Positions 35,740-44,692 of a stretch of 64,000 bases of DNA are shown in pieces. The notes beneath the pieces are model-generated. The model made no database searches. It had not been told where the DNA came from and saw nothing but the letters and a program-made list of their open reading frames with translations. Positions within the stretch are counted from its first letter, which is position 1, and every line of letters starts with the position of its first letter. The position numbers were made by a program, and so were the translations under genes. The DNA is taken from contig NZ_CP014304.1 in NCBI RefSeq assembly GCF_001562275.1, positions 4,402,001 through 4,466,000 on the forward strand, in the 5' to 3' direction. This stretch comes from Hymenobacter sp. PAMC 26628. GTDB taxonomy: Bacteria; Bacteroidota; Bacteroidia; Cytophagales; Hymenobacteraceae.

Positions 35740-35764
35740 GGTTACTTTTGGTAACCCAAAGGTA
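35740..35764. promoter_or_regulatory. Divergent promoter and putative HxlR operator
   Basis: Perfect inverted repeat GGTTAC-TTTTG-GTAACC at 35740-35756, overlapping TACTTTTG (plus strand, 35743-35750) and next to TACCTTTG (minus strand, 35757-35764). Both boxes fit TAnnTTTG, so one bound dimer could affect both divergent genes. Confidence 0.6.
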
Positions 35765-35814
35765 TTGGCCCTTTTTACGCCTCGCAAGAAGGCACTTTAA
35801 GCTTCCCCAGGCAC

Positions 35815-36231
35815 ATGGACGTAACCGTTGTTGACCCCCAGGCCGCTAGCGTAGCGGCGGCGATTCAAAATATTTTGACCGTTTCGAAGCGGGGCCCCCG
35901 GCTTTGCCCCGTGCGCGACGTGCTGGACCGCGTCGGCGACAAGTGGTCGTTGCTCGCCATCCTGCACTTGGGCAGCGCGGAAGCCGTGCGTTTCAACGAG
36001 TTGCGCAAGCAAATTGACGGAATTTCCCAGCGCATGCTCACCGTCACGCTCCGCTCGCTCGAAGCCGACGGCCTGGTGACGCGCACGGCCTACGCCGAGG
36101 TGCCGCCCCGCGTGGAGTACCGCCTCACGGCGCTGGGCCAGAGCCTGCTGGGCGCCGTCATTGCGTTGGGCAACTGGGCCACGGCGCACGCGCCCGCCAT
36201 TGCCCAGGCGCGCCAAGCGTTTGCCGGCTAG
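35815..36231 (+). CDS. HxlR-family transcriptional regulator
   Basis: Protein of 138 residues. Core HxlR winged helix with CPVRDVLDRVGDKWSLLAIL, RFNELRKQIDGISQRMLTVT and GLVTRTAYAEVPPRVEYRLT. The single cysteine (Cys30 region, LCPVRD) is the conserved redox/electrophile-reactive residue of many HxlR/HypR proteins. Likely represses or activates the divergent reductase gene through the palindrome at 35740. Confidence 0.92.
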   Translation: MDVTVVDPQAASVAAAIQNILTVSKRGPRLCPVRDVLDRVGDKWSLLAILHLGSAEAVRFNELRKQIDGISQRMLTVTLRSLEADGLVTRTAYAEVPPRVEYRLTALGQSLLGAVIALGNWATAHAPAIAQARQAFAG

Positions 36232-36293
36232 TGCCGGCCCTGGTTCGCAAACCTTACCTTCGGGCCCGGTTTCCTATCCCCTACCCCGCCCCG

Positions 36294-38927
36294 ATGGCCG
36301 CTGCTGTTTCTTCTGCTTCCCTTGCCCGTACCGCGCCGCTGTGGCAGCGGGCGCTGCCGCACCTGCTGGCGGTGCTGTTCTTTATCGTGCTGGCCTGCGC
36401 CTACTTTGCGCCCATCGTGTTCGACGGCAAGTCGTTGGCCCAGCACGACATTGCCCAGTTCCAGGGCGGGGCCCAGGAGGTGCGCAACTGGGCCGCCACC
36501 CACGGCGGCCACGAGCCGCTGTGGACGAACTCCATGTTTTCGGGCATGCCCACCTACCTGATTTCGGTGCACTTCCCCGGCGATTTATCGGTGTACTTGC
36601 AGAAGGCCCTGACGCTGGGCCTGCCCTCGGCGGTGTCGAACCTGTTTTTGGCGCTGCTCTGCGGCTACGTGCTGGGCGTGGCGCTGGGGCTGCCGCCGCT
36701 GGTGGCGGTGGCGGGCGCGGTGGCGCTGGGCTTTTCGAGCTACAACCTGGCCATTTTGCTGGCCGGCCACAACACCAAGTCGTTTGCCCTGGCCTACGCG
36801 CCGCTGGTGCTGGGCGGGCTGCTCGTCACGTTCCGGCGCGACAAGTGGCTGGGGGCCGCGCTCTTCGCCGTGGGCCTCACGCTGAACCTGCGCGCCAACC
36901 ACCCCCAAATTACTTATTACGTTGGGCTGCTGGTGGTTATTTACGGGATTGTGGAGCTGGTGGCGGCCGCCCGCGCCGGGCGCCTGCCGGCCTTTGGGCA
37001 GCGGGTGGCGCTGCTGGCCGTGGGGGCCCTGCTGGCGGTGGGCGTCAGTTTTGGCCGCCTCTACACCACGTATGAGTACAGCAAATTCAGCAACCGGGCC
37101 CCGTCGGAGCTGAAGACCTTGCCCGCCGCGCCCGGCCAGGCCCCGGCTGCCAGCGCTGCCCAACAGGATGAGGACTACGCCTTTGCCTACAGCTACGGCG
37201 TGGGCGAAACCATGACGCTGCTCGTGCCCAACTTCTACGGCGGCAGCAGCAGCATGGCCCTGGGCCCCGACTCGAACACCGCCCGCGAATTGAGCACGCT
37301 GGGCGCCGACCCGCAGGCCGCCTCCCAAATGCCGACCTACTGGGGCGACCAGGCCTACGTGGCGGGCCCCGTGTACATCGGCGTGGTGGTGTGCTTCCTG
37401 TTCGTGCTGGGCCTGTTCGTGGTGGACAAGCGCACCCGCTACTGGCTGCTGGCCGGCACGCTAGTCTCGTTCGTGCTGGCCTGGGGCAAAAACTTCGAAT
37501 CAGTTAACAGCCTTATTTTCCACTACTTGCCCGGCTACCGCAGCTTTCGTGCCGTGAGCATGGGCCTGGTGATGGCGCAGCTGGCCATGCCGCTGCTGGC
37601 GGCGCTGGCCCTGGCGCGCATCCTGCGGCCGCGCGCGGCGGCGGTGCCCGTTAGCCCCCTGGGGGCCCCGGCGGCGCCCATGCACCCGGCCCTGGCCAAG
37701 GCGGCCCGCGCGGCGGCAGGGGCCCCGGCGGCGTTGCCTGGCGCGCCCGAAACCCAGGCGCGCCTGCGCCAGCTGCTCTACGCCGGGGCCGTGACGGCCG
37801 GGGTGCTGGCGCTGGCCTGGCTGGCCAGCTTCAGCTTCGATTTTGCCGCGCCCGTGGACGCCAGCCTCATGCAGGGGCCCCAGAACCCGGGTGGCTTTCC
37901 GGCCGCGCTCATCGGGGCCCTGCGCGCCGACCGCGCCGAGCTGCTGCGCAACGACGTGTGGCGCGGGCTGCTGTTTGTGGGCCTGGCGCTGGGCACGCTG
38001 TACTTCTACCTGAAGGGCAAGCTGGGCGCGGGCTCGGCCGCGGCGCTGGTGGCCCTGCTGGTATTGGTGGATCTGTGGAGCGTGGACAAGCGCTACTTGG
38101 GCGAGAAGAACTTCCAGCCCACCAGCATTGCCCAGAGCTTTGAACCCAGCGCGGCCGACCAAGCCGTGCTGCAAGACAAAGACCTGAGCTACCGGGTATT
38201 GAACATCCAAAACCCGTTCAACGAGGCCCAAACTTCGTACTTCCACAAGAGCATCGGCGGCTACCACGGGGCCAAGCTGCGCCGCTACCAGGATTTGGTG
38301 GAGCGCGAGATTTCGCCCGAGATGCAGGCGCTGTTTAGCCAAAACGGGGGCGACTTCCGACGCACGCCGGTGCTCAACATGCTGAACACCCGCTACTACC
38401 TGACGGGCAACGAGAAGCAGCCCGTCATCCGCAACCCCGGGGCCCTGGGCAACGCCTGGTTTGTGCGCGCGGTGAAAACCGTGGCCACGCCCGACGCCGA
38501 AATGGCCGCCCTCGCCACCCTCAACCCCGGCCAAACGGCGGTGGTCGACAACGTGAAATTCCCGGCCGTGCAGGCCGCCACCTACGCCGACACCACGGCT
38601 ACCATCACCCTCACCACCTACGCCCCCGACGCGTTGAGCTACGGCTACAACGCCACCCAGCCGGGCACCGTGGTATTCTCGGAAGTATACTACGCCGACG
38701 GCTGGAACGCCTACCTCGACGGCCAGCCGGCCCCGTATTTCCGCGCCGATTTTGTGCTGCGCGCCATGCACGTGCCCGCCGGGGCCCACAAAATCGACTT
38801 CAAATTCGAGCCCAAAGAATACGCCACCGGCAACACCGTGTCGCTGGTATCCAGCATCGGCCTCGTGCTGGTGCTGCTGGGCACCGGCGCCTACGTAGCT
38901 AAGCGCAAGCCGGAAGACGCGGTATAG
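36294..38927 (+). CDS. YfhO-family polytopic membrane protein
   Basis: Protein of 877 residues from ATG 36294. About 12 helices, with the family words WTNSMFSGMPTYLISV near the start, GHNTKSFALAYAPL, and a large C-terminal periplasmic domain ending YYADGWNAYLDGQPA before a last helix (about 850-870). In firmicutes YfhO-type proteins glycosylate lipoteichoic acid; the family has a GT-C-like fold, so a lipid-linked sugar transferase role in the envelope is likely. Bacteroidota members are uncharacterised. 62 bp after the HxlR gene. Confidence 0.87.
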   Translation: MAAAVSSASLARTAPLWQRALPHLLAVLFFIVLACAYFAPIVFDGKSLAQHDIAQFQGGAQEVRNWAATHGGHEPLWTNSMFSGMPTYLISVHFPGDLSVYLQKALTLGLPSAVSNLFLALLCGYVLGVALGLPPLVAVAGAVALGFSSYNLAILLAGHNTKSFALAYAPLVLGGLLVTFRRDKWLGAALFAVGLTLNLRANHPQITYYVGLLVVIYGIVELVAAARAGRLPAFGQRVALLAVGALLAVGVSFGRLYTTYEYSKFSNRAPSELKTLPAAPGQAPAASAAQQDEDYAFAYSYGVGETMTLLVPNFYGGSSSMALGPDSNTARELSTLGADPQAASQMPTYWGDQAYVAGPVYIGVVVCFLFVLGLFVVDKRTRYWLLAGTLVSFVLAWGKNFESVNSLIFHYLPGYRSFRAVSMGLVMAQLAMPLLAALALARILRPRAAAVPVSPLGAPAAPMHPALAKAARAAAGAPAALPGAPETQARLRQLLYAGAVTAGVLALAWLASFSFDFAAPVDASLMQGPQNPGGFPAALIGALRADRAELLRNDVWRGLLFVGLALGTLYFYLKGKLGAGSAAALVALLVLVDLWSVDKRYLGEKNFQPTSIAQSFEPSAADQAVLQDKDLSYRVLNIQNPFNEAQTSYFHKSIGGYHGAKLRRYQDLVEREISPEMQALFSQNGGDFRRTPVLNMLNTRYYLTGNEKQPVIRNPGALGNAWFVRAVKTVATPDAEMAALATLNPGQTAVVDNVKFPAVQAATYADTTATITLTTYAPDALSYGYNATQPGTVVFSEVYYADGWNAYLDGQPAPYFRADFVLRAMHVPAGAHKIDFKFEPKEYATGNTVSLVSSIGLVLVLLGTGAYVAKRKPEDAV

Positions 38928-38940
38928 TTGAATCAAAAAG

Positions 38941-39041
38941 GCGGTCATGCTGAGCGCAGCCGAAGCATCTCTCCCGCAGCACTAATCAGTTGATATAGTA
39001 AGCGGGAGAGATGCTTCGGCTGCGCTCAGCATGACGGCCTT
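38941..39041. repeat. Family A imperfect palindrome, copy 7
   Basis: Long and nearly perfect: GTCATGCTGAGCGCAGCCGA pairs with TCGGCTGCGCTCAGCATGAC, inner GAAGCATCTCTCCCGC pairs with GCGGGAGAGATGCTTC, centre with CTAATCAG. Confidence 0.9.
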
Positions 39042-39092
39042 TTCATTTCTAGTAATCAATAGGTTGATTGAATTGACAATAGACTTAGCCAA

Positions 39093-40001
39093 TTGTTAAT
39101 TAGCCCCTTCCTCCAGGACCTGCCCGAGCCCGTGGCCACCGCCCGCGGCGTGCGCCTACTGCTCTGGCGCGACGACCTGGTGAGCCCCGATTTGCCCGGC
39201 AACAAGGCCCGTAAGCTCAAGTATAACTTGCTGGAGGCACGGCGCTTGGGCCACGGCCAGCTGCTCACGTTTGGCGGGGCCTATTCTAACCATTTGGCGG
39301 CGGTGGCGGCGGCCGGGCGGCTGCACGGCTTCGGCACCACGGGCCTGGTGCGGGGCGAGGCCGCCGGGGCCCCCAACCCCACCCTGGCCCGCTGCGCCGC
39401 CGACGGCATGGCCCTGCGCTACCTCGACCGTAGCACCTACCGCCGCCGAGCCGAGCCCGATTTCCTAGCCGAAATGCAAGCCCAATTCGGCCCCGCCTAC
39501 CTGCTGCCCGAGGGCGGCACCAATGCGTTGGCCTTGAAAGGGATGGCCGAACTAGCGGCTGAAATTCGCCAGCAGATAGGTTTCGCTGCGCTGGCCGTGG
39601 CGGTGGGCACGGGCGGCACCCTGGCCGGCTTGCTCACCGGCTTGCGGGGCCCCGAAACGGCCGTGGGCGTGACCGCCCTGAAAAATGGTGGTTTCTTAAA
39701 AGACGACATCGACGCGCTGACGCGTGCGGCTACCGGGCAGGTTTTCGCCAATTACGCACTGGCCACGAACTACCATTTCGGCGGCTACGCCAAATACTCG
39801 GCGGATTTGCTGGCCTTTATCCGGCAGTTTGAGGACCGGCACGGTGTGCTGCTCGACCCCATTTACACCGGCAAGCTGTTGTTTGGGGTGCTGGATTTGA
39901 TCGGACAAGGATACTTCGCGCCCGGCAGCACGGTAGTAGCGGTGCACACCGGCGGCTTGCAGGGCTGGGCCGGGTGGCACGCGCGCTTCGGCAGCGGGTG
40001 A
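39093..40001 (+). CDS. PLP-dependent D-cysteine desulfhydrase / ACC deaminase family
   Basis: Protein of about 302 residues; no ATG precedes the conserved part, so a TTG start at 39093 is the best guess. Fold type II PLP enzyme: PLP lysine in PGNKARKLKYNL, FGGAYSNHLAAVAAAG, and the phosphate loop VGTGGTLAGLL. Family members split D-cysteine or 1-aminocyclopropane-1-carboxylate to ammonia and keto acids; sequence alone does not decide which. Downstream is an IS element, whose left end is 36 bp away. Confidence 0.85.
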   Translation: MLISPFLQDLPEPVATARGVRLLLWRDDLVSPDLPGNKARKLKYNLLEARRLGHGQLLTFGGAYSNHLAAVAAAGRLHGFGTTGLVRGEAAGAPNPTLARCAADGMALRYLDRSTYRRRAEPDFLAEMQAQFGPAYLLPEGGTNALALKGMAELAAEIRQQIGFAALAVAVGTGGTLAGLLTGLRGPETAVGVTALKNGGFLKDDIDALTRAATGQVFANYALATNYHFGGYAKYSADLLAFIRQFEDRHGVLLDPIYTGKLLFGVLDLIGQGYFAPGSTVVAVHTGGLQGWAGWHARFGSG

Positions 40002-40092
40002 ACGGGTAAATAAAGGAATGAGTAGGAGTAGGCGCTAGTGCTTAGTCAGGGGAGTTTTTCGAACAAAAAGAGAGGCAGGTCGTTGCCGTTGA

Positions 40093-40563
40093 ATGGGAAG
40101 ACCACTCACACCATTTATCCTGTCATCGGCTGATCGCCTGACTATTGAAAGCTTAACGCGCAAAGGCCGGCACGCCGGGCGCACAGTCCAACGCGGGCGG
40201 ATGCTGTTGCGGCTGGCTGATGGGGTGAGCGGCTACCCTGTCGGGGCTGAGTTGGGTTGCTGCGTGCAGACGGTATATCAGGTGCGCCGCCGCTACGTCG
40301 AGCAGGGGCTGGCCACGGCGCTCGGCGAGGCCCCGCGCAGCGGCGGTCCGCGGCGCTTTGACGGGGCGGCCCGCGCCGCGCTCACGGCCCTGGCCTGCAC
40401 CCCGGCTCCGATAGGGCACAGTCGCTGGACCCTGCGCCTGCTGGCCGACAAAGCCGTAGAATCGTGCCTGGTGGACACCATTTCGCACGAAACCGTGAGC
40501 CAGGTGCTCAAAAAAACGAGCTACAGCCCCACCGCCAGCAACACTGGTGCCTGGGCGAAATGA
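40093..40563 (+). CDS. IS630 transposase, N-terminal frame (helix-turn-helix)
   Basis: Frame of 156 residues starting MGRPLTPFILSSADRLTIES. A Leu/Arg-rich HTH region (GRTVQRGRMLLRLADGVSGY, VQTVYQVRRRYVEQGL) is the DNA-binding part, and GHSRWTLRLLADK is the usual linker. It ends in TGA at 40561, shortly after the shift site A7 at 40510-40516. A -1 slip there joins it to the catalytic frame. Confidence 0.88.
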   Translation: MGRPLTPFILSSADRLTIESLTRKGRHAGRTVQRGRMLLRLADGVSGYPVGAELGCCVQTVYQVRRRYVEQGLATALGEAPRSGGPRRFDGAARAALTALACTPAPIGHSRWTLRLLADKAVESCLVDTISHETVSQVLKKTSYSPTASNTGAWAK

Positions 40564-41258
40564 ACGCCGCCTTCCTGGCCCGTATGGAAGACGTACTGGC
40601 CGTCTATGAGCGGGTCCACGACCCGCAGTTTCCGGTGGTCTGTTTCGATGAACGCCCTTGCGTGCTGCACGGCCAGCCCGTCGAACCGCTGCCGCCTGTG
40701 CCGGCCCAGCCCGCAGTGGGCGAGCGACCCGCCAAAGTCGGCCGTCCCCGGCGCGAAAGCAGCACGTATGTGCGTCAGGGTACGGCCTGCCTACTGGCGG
40801 CCTTCGAGCCGGGCACGGGGCAGCGCCTGGTCGAGGTGTCGGCCCGCCGCACCGGGGCCGACTATTGCCGCTTTATGCAAGCGCTGGACGCTGCTTACCC
40901 CCAGGCCCAGAAAATCGTGCTAGTCCAGGACAACCTCAACACCCACACCGATGCCGTCTTCTACCAGCATCTGCCCGCCGCCCAGGCCCGCGCCCTAGCC
41001 GCCCGCTTCGAGGTCCACTACACACCCAAAAATGCCTCCTGGCTTAACATGGTCGAACTCGAACTATCGGCCATTGCCCGCCAGTGCCTGCACCAGCGCA
41101 TTCCCACCCAAGACGAACTGCGCGCGCACGTCGACGCCTGCGTGGCGGAGCGCAATGCCCGGCGAGCAACCGTCAACTGGCAATTTTCGCTTGACAAGGC
41201 CCGACAGAAACTCTCCCGCCATTATCAAAAGGTTTGTGCAAATAATTCCCCTGACTAG
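40464..41258 (+). CDS. IS630 transposase, catalytic frame (DDE)
   Basis: Frame of up to 264 residues; the meaningful part starts at the shift site with KNELQPHRQQHWCLGEMN, not at the first possible start codon. Catalytic residues of the DDE domain are visible: first Asp in VVCFDERP, second in VLVQDNLNTHT, third (Glu) in SWLNMVELELSAIARQC. A start at ATG 40561 is also possible for an independent product. The stop lies within the right terminal repeat. Confidence 0.9.
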   Translation: MPGGHHFARNREPGAQKNELQPHRQQHWCLGEMNAAFLARMEDVLAVYERVHDPQFPVVCFDERPCVLHGQPVEPLPPVPAQPAVGERPAKVGRPRRESSTYVRQGTACLLAAFEPGTGQRLVEVSARRTGADYCRFMQALDAAYPQAQKIVLVQDNLNTHTDAVFYQHLPAAQARALAARFEVHYTPKNASWLNMVELELSAIARQCLHQRIPTQDELRAHVDACVAERNARRATVNWQFSLDKARQKLSRHYQKVCANNSPD

Positions 41259-41280
41259 GCACTAGGCCAGAAATTCATCC

Positions 41281-41330
41281 AGCACAGCCATTCTTCCATT
41301 CACCCATTCCTTCATTCACCCATTTTCCCA
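41281..41330. repeat. Short degenerate tandem repeat (CATTCACCC units)
   Basis: Repeated units of CCATTC / CATTCACCCATT overlap the stop codon and last codons of the following minus-strand gene. Confidence 0.6.
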
Positions 41331-42571
41331 TTCAACTTATCCACATTTCCCCAGCTTTTCCACACGCCCAGCGCGGCCAGGGCGAATACGAACGGCAGCA
41401 CCGGCGCCAGGAAGCGCACGTCGTAGTCGTCCACGGTGAGCGAAACCACAGCTGCTTGCAGCAGCGGCACCCCAACTAGAAAAACCCGCGCCGGGGCCCA
41501 CACGGCTTGCCACCGAGCCCCGCGCACGGCCAGGGCATACAGCGGCCACAGTAGCAGCACGCTCGCCAGGCGGTGGGCCAGCGAATAATAGGGCTTGATG
41601 CTGCTAAAAAACACGAATACCTTGCCCGCCATGAGCCGCGCCAGGAAGCCCGGATTGTGAGCCGCGAAGTAGCCCACCCGCGCCAGCTGGCCCGTGCCGG
41701 GCGGCGGCAGGTGCAGCGGAGCTGCCGGGTGCAGGGCCCAGGCCGCCGAACCGTACATCAGCTCGCCGCGCTGGTAAGTTTCTACCAGGAAGTACGTCAC
41801 CAACTGATGGTCGAGCGCACGCAGCAGCAGGGGGGCCACGAGCACGCCGCCGCCCAGCGCAGCCCAGAACCAGGCCCGCCGCTGGGCGTGCAGCACGGCC
41901 AAGCCCGCCAGCACCGCTGCGCCCGCCACCACAAAGCCGTTGGGCCGCGCCAGGGCTGTTAGCCCCAGCAGCAGCAGCAGCAGCAGGGCCCCCGCCGGCC
42001 GGCCGCCGCGGCCCCGCAGCCGCACCAGGGCCCAAAACGAGAGCACCGAAAGGCTAATGAACAACGACTCGGTGAGCAGGTAGCTGTTGAATTGCTGCAC
42101 ATCCGGCCACACCACAAACAAGCCGGTGGCCAGGGCCGCCGCGCCGCGCCGCCCACCGGCCAGCCGCCGCACGGCCCCGTACAGCGCGCTGTCCGCCAGC
42201 CCCGAGAGCGCCATTTGCGCCAGCACAATGCCCCAGCGCCCGGTGCGCAGCCGCAGCCACACGCTTTGAAACCACGGGTAGAGAATGTAGCGCTGGCTGT
42301 GTTCGTACTCGAAATTGTTATTATCGCCCTCCTGCTGCGCCGTGGCGCCGGGCACCGTGGCGCTGGGCTGGTAGTGCCCGTGGGCCGCCACGTTGGCCGC
42401 GTATTCGAGGTAGAGGGCGCTGTCGCTGGCAAAGTGCGGGCCGTGGAACCGCGCCAAAAACGCCGCTTGCACCAGCAGCCACGCACCCACCAGCAGCAAG
42501 CGGTGGTGGGGCCCCCAGCGGCGAGCGGCGGCGGCAAAGACACGGCGTAAAGCGCGCACGAAAGAAGACAT
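41312..42571 (-). CDS. GT39-like polytopic membrane protein
   Basis: Protein of 419 residues with about ten helices. The first loop has ASDSALYLEYAANVAAHGHY and YEHSQRYILYPWFQSVWL, resembling the acidic first loop of GT-C glycosyltransferases, and LLTESLFISLSVLSFW and ALARPNGFVV follow. A lipid-linked sugar transferase is the best guess; acceptor unknown. The C-terminal codons run into a simple tandem repeat (KLNGKMGE), so the original end may have been altered. Confidence 0.75.
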   Translation of the reverse strand: MSSFVRALRRVFAAAARRWGPHHRLLLVGAWLLVQAAFLARFHGPHFASDSALYLEYAANVAAHGHYQPSATVPGATAQQEGDNNNFEYEHSQRYILYPWFQSVWLRLRTGRWGIVLAQMALSGLADSALYGAVRRLAGGRRGAAALATGLFVVWPDVQQFNSYLLTESLFISLSVLSFWALVRLRGRGGRPAGALLLLLLLGLTALARPNGFVVAGAAVLAGLAVLHAQRRAWFWAALGGGVLVAPLLLRALDHQLVTYFLVETYQRGELMYGSAAWALHPAAPLHLPPPGTGQLARVGYFAAHNPGFLARLMAGKVFVFFSSIKPYYSLAHRLASVLLLWPLYALAVRGARWQAVWAPARVFLVGVPLLQAAVVSLTVDDYDVRFLAPVLPFVFALAALGVWKSWGNVDKLNGKMGE

Positions 42572-42655
42572 CGGCCAAAGCTACAAAGCCGCGCCACCGC
42601 CGGGCTCGGGGCCCTGGCCCCAACGGCGCGCCCCCGCCGCCGTATTCAAGTACCT

Positions 42656-43288
42656 ATGAACCTCGTCCGTCTGATTCGCCGCCTTGTGCCGCTATTGTTT
42701 TTAGTGGCCTTGGGCTGGTTCCTGTGGAAGAAAATCGGTCCCGTGCTTGACAACAACCCGCTGGTGCCGGCGCCGCGCGTGACCGTGACCCACAACACGG
42801 TGCTTACGCAGGTGGAGGCCCTGGGCAAGCTGGAGCTGGTGCGCTACCGCTTCAAAGACGTGGTCGAGTACAAGCGCGCCAACCGCATTACCATCCTGCC
42901 CGACGCCAAGGTGGCCCTGATTGTGGCCGGCGAAGCCACCGGCTGCCTCGACCTGCGCAAAATCCGGCCCCAGGATGTGGTGCTGGAGGGCGACTCGGTG
43001 GTGCGCGTGTTTCTGCCCGCGCCCGAGCTGTGCAACTTCCAGGTGCGGCACGACCAGAGCCGGGTGTTCAGCACCGAAAATGGCTTTTTCCAGGACGCTG
43101 ACCTGGTGGACCAGGGCTACAAGTACGCCGAGGCCCAGGTGCGCACCGCGGCGCTGCAATCGGGCATCCTGGCCGAAACCCAGCGCAACGCCCAGCAAAT
43201 TCTGGGGCCCCTGCTGCACACCCTCACCGGGCGGCGCGTGGTGCTGGGGCAACGTATGGAGCTGCCCACGCTGGGCCGCAGGGGCTAA
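42656..43288 (+). CDS. DUF4230 membrane-anchored protein
   Basis: Protein of 210 residues with a single N-terminal helix (about 8-26). The body shows TQVEALGKLELVRYRFKDVV and the later helix GILAETQRNAQQILGPLL, typical of DUF4230 proteins of unknown function. Its SPFH-like alternation of strands and a helix is an impression only. The DUF1349-type gene starts 32 bp after it, suggesting co-transcription. Confidence 0.82.
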   Translation: MNLVRLIRRLVPLLFLVALGWFLWKKIGPVLDNNPLVPAPRVTVTHNTVLTQVEALGKLELVRYRFKDVVEYKRANRITILPDAKVALIVAGEATGCLDLRKIRPQDVVLEGDSVVRVFLPAPELCNFQVRHDQSRVFSTENGFFQDADLVDQGYKYAEAQVRTAALQSGILAETQRNAQQILGPLLHTLTGRRVVLGQRMELPTLGRRG

Positions 43289-43320
43289 TGTTTTGCTTTC
43301 ACTTTTTTCCTTATTTTCTT

Positions 43321-43965
43321 ATGAAGACCTTGCTAATGAGCGGCTTGCTGCTGGCCCTGGGGGCCCCGGCCGGGGCCCAGTCCCTGGCCAACATGCGCTG
43401 GCTGAACGCGCCCAAGCAAGCCACCGTCGCCGCCGGCAAGTTGCAGGTGCAGGTGGACGGCGGCACGGATTTCTGGCGCGTGACGCACTACGGCTTCATC
43501 CGCGACAACGGCCACTTTTATTACCAGGAGCAGGCCGGCGATTTCGTGGCCAAGGTGAAAATCACCGGCCACTACCGCGACCTCTACGACCAGGCGGGGC
43601 TGATGATTCGGCTCGACGCCAAGAACTGGATCAAAACCGGCATCGAGTACGTGAAAGGCGCGCAAAACGTGAGCGCCGTCGTCACGCGCGAGGTGTCCGA
43701 CTGGTCGGTGGTACCCCGGCAGGACAGCCCGCCGGCCGTGTGGCTGACGCTGCTGCGCAAGGGCGACTACGTAGAAATCCAGTATTCTTTCGACAACAAA
43801 GACTTCAAAATGCTGCGGCTGGCCTACTTCCCGCCCACGCCCGGCCAGAAAGTGCAAATTGGCCTGATGTGCGCCGCACCCGACGGCAAAGGTTTTCCGG
43901 TCGAGTTCGAGGACTTTTCGGTGGCACCCGTGGCCGCCGCCAAGCCGGGCCCCGCGGCCAAATAG
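43321..43965 (+). CDS. Secreted DUF1349 protein (concanavalin-like fold)
   Basis: Protein of 214 residues from ATG 43321 (MKTLLMSGLLLALGAPAGAQ, signal peptide). The family words FWRVTHYGFIRDNGHFYYQE, YDQAGLMIRLDAKNWIKTGI and the final KVQIGLMCAAP mark DUF1349, a laminin-G/concanavalin-type beta sandwich related to carbohydrate-binding proteins (YesU-like). Probably binds a glycan outside the inner membrane. Follows the DUF4230 gene. Confidence 0.85.
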   Translation: MKTLLMSGLLLALGAPAGAQSLANMRWLNAPKQATVAAGKLQVQVDGGTDFWRVTHYGFIRDNGHFYYQEQAGDFVAKVKITGHYRDLYDQAGLMIRLDAKNWIKTGIEYVKGAQNVSAVVTREVSDWSVVPRQDSPPAVWLTLLRKGDYVEIQYSFDNKDFKMLRLAYFPPTPGQKVQIGLMCAAPDGKGFPVEFEDFSVAPVAAAKPGPAAK

Positions 43966-44017
43966 GGCCCCGGGCCGCCGCCGCCGAATAGTCCCAGGGC
44001 CCTGCTTGGCGGCGGGG

Positions 44018-44521
44018 CTACTCGGCAGCGGCTTCGGCGGCGGCGTGCTCGTCGAGGGCCATTTTGATCAGGTCCTGCTCGTAGCCTTTGCCGGTGAGGT
44101 AAACGCTTATTTTCTGGCGGCGCACGCGCGGGTTTTTCTCCTTTTCCTGGCGCGCCTTTTTTTCGAGCACGGCCAGCAGGTTTTGGTAATATTCCTCGCC
44201 GTCGATTTCCTTCATCCCCGACTTGATGCAGTATTCGCTGATGCCTTTCTGCTTGAGCTCTTGCACGATGCGGCGTCGGCCCCACTGCTTGTGGCGGTAG
44301 TGGCCGCGCACAAAAGCCTGGGCAAAACGCTCCTCGTCCAGCAGTTTTTCGCGGCTGAGGCGGATGATGATTTCGCCGGCTTCGTCCTCGTCGAGGCCGT
44401 AGGAGCGCAGCTTTTGCTCCACTTCTTTCTGGGTGCGCTCCTGATAAGCGCAGAAAGCGGCAATTTTTTGTAGGGCCTCGCCGGGCGTGTAGGCTTTGGG
44501 CGTTTTGTCGGTTTTGAACAT
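44018..44521 (-). CDS. recX: Regulatory protein RecX
   Basis: Protein of 167 residues built of three-helix RecX repeats: AFCAYQERTQKEVEQKLRSY, LLDEERFAQAFVRGHYRHKQ followed by WGRRRIVQEL, and a third repeat near the C-terminus (VYLTGKGYEQDLI). RecX binds RecA filaments and limits recombinase activity. recA is not in the window. Divergent from the tetR-type gene with the operator palindrome between them. Confidence 0.93.
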   Translation of the reverse strand: MFKTDKTPKAYTPGEALQKIAAFCAYQERTQKEVEQKLRSYGLDEDEAGEIIIRLSREKLLDEERFAQAFVRGHYRHKQWGRRRIVQELKQKGISEYCIKSGMKEIDGEEYYQNLLAVLEKKARQEKEKNPRVRRQKISVYLTGKGYEQDLIKMALDEHAAAEAAAE

Positions 44522-44658
44522 GGGAAAGGGAGAAAGCGGGCCGCCCAGAACAGCCGGCGGGGCCGGATAATTGGCAAAGTGGTAAAATATTTTTCGCGGC
44601 TGCCCGTCAAGCCCCGGCGTGGGGCCCCGGCTACCCCGCGCGCCGCCGTAAAAAATTA

Positions 44659-44690
44659 ATGGAAACTTTAAATCCGTTTAAAGTTTCCAT
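44659..44690. promoter_or_regulatory. Perfect 32-bp palindrome, putative TetR operator
   Basis: ATGGAAACTTTAAA-TCCG-TTTAAAGTTTCCAT: arms of 14 bp without mismatch, directly upstream of the -7 box at 44693. Its place across the -33 region suggests repression of the efflux operon by its first gene product. Confidence 0.8.
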
Positions 44691-44692
44691 AG

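Larger units (their letters stand above)
40038..41262 (+). mobile_element. Complete IS630-family insertion sequence, 1225 bp
   Basis: Flanked by TA on both sides (40036-40037 and 41263-41264), the IS630/Tc1 target duplication. Imperfect terminal inverted repeats: left GTGCTTAGTCAGGGGAGTTT and, on the opposite strand at the right end, GTGCCTAGTCAGGGGAATTA. Two overlapping frames encode the transposase. Both ends and the DDE residues are present, so the copy looks intact. Confidence 0.9.

Noticed and set aside
41281..41330. CATTCACCC units as an attachment site for the neighbouring IS
   Set aside because: The IS630 ends and TA duplication are fully explained without it; it looks like simple-sequence slippage.
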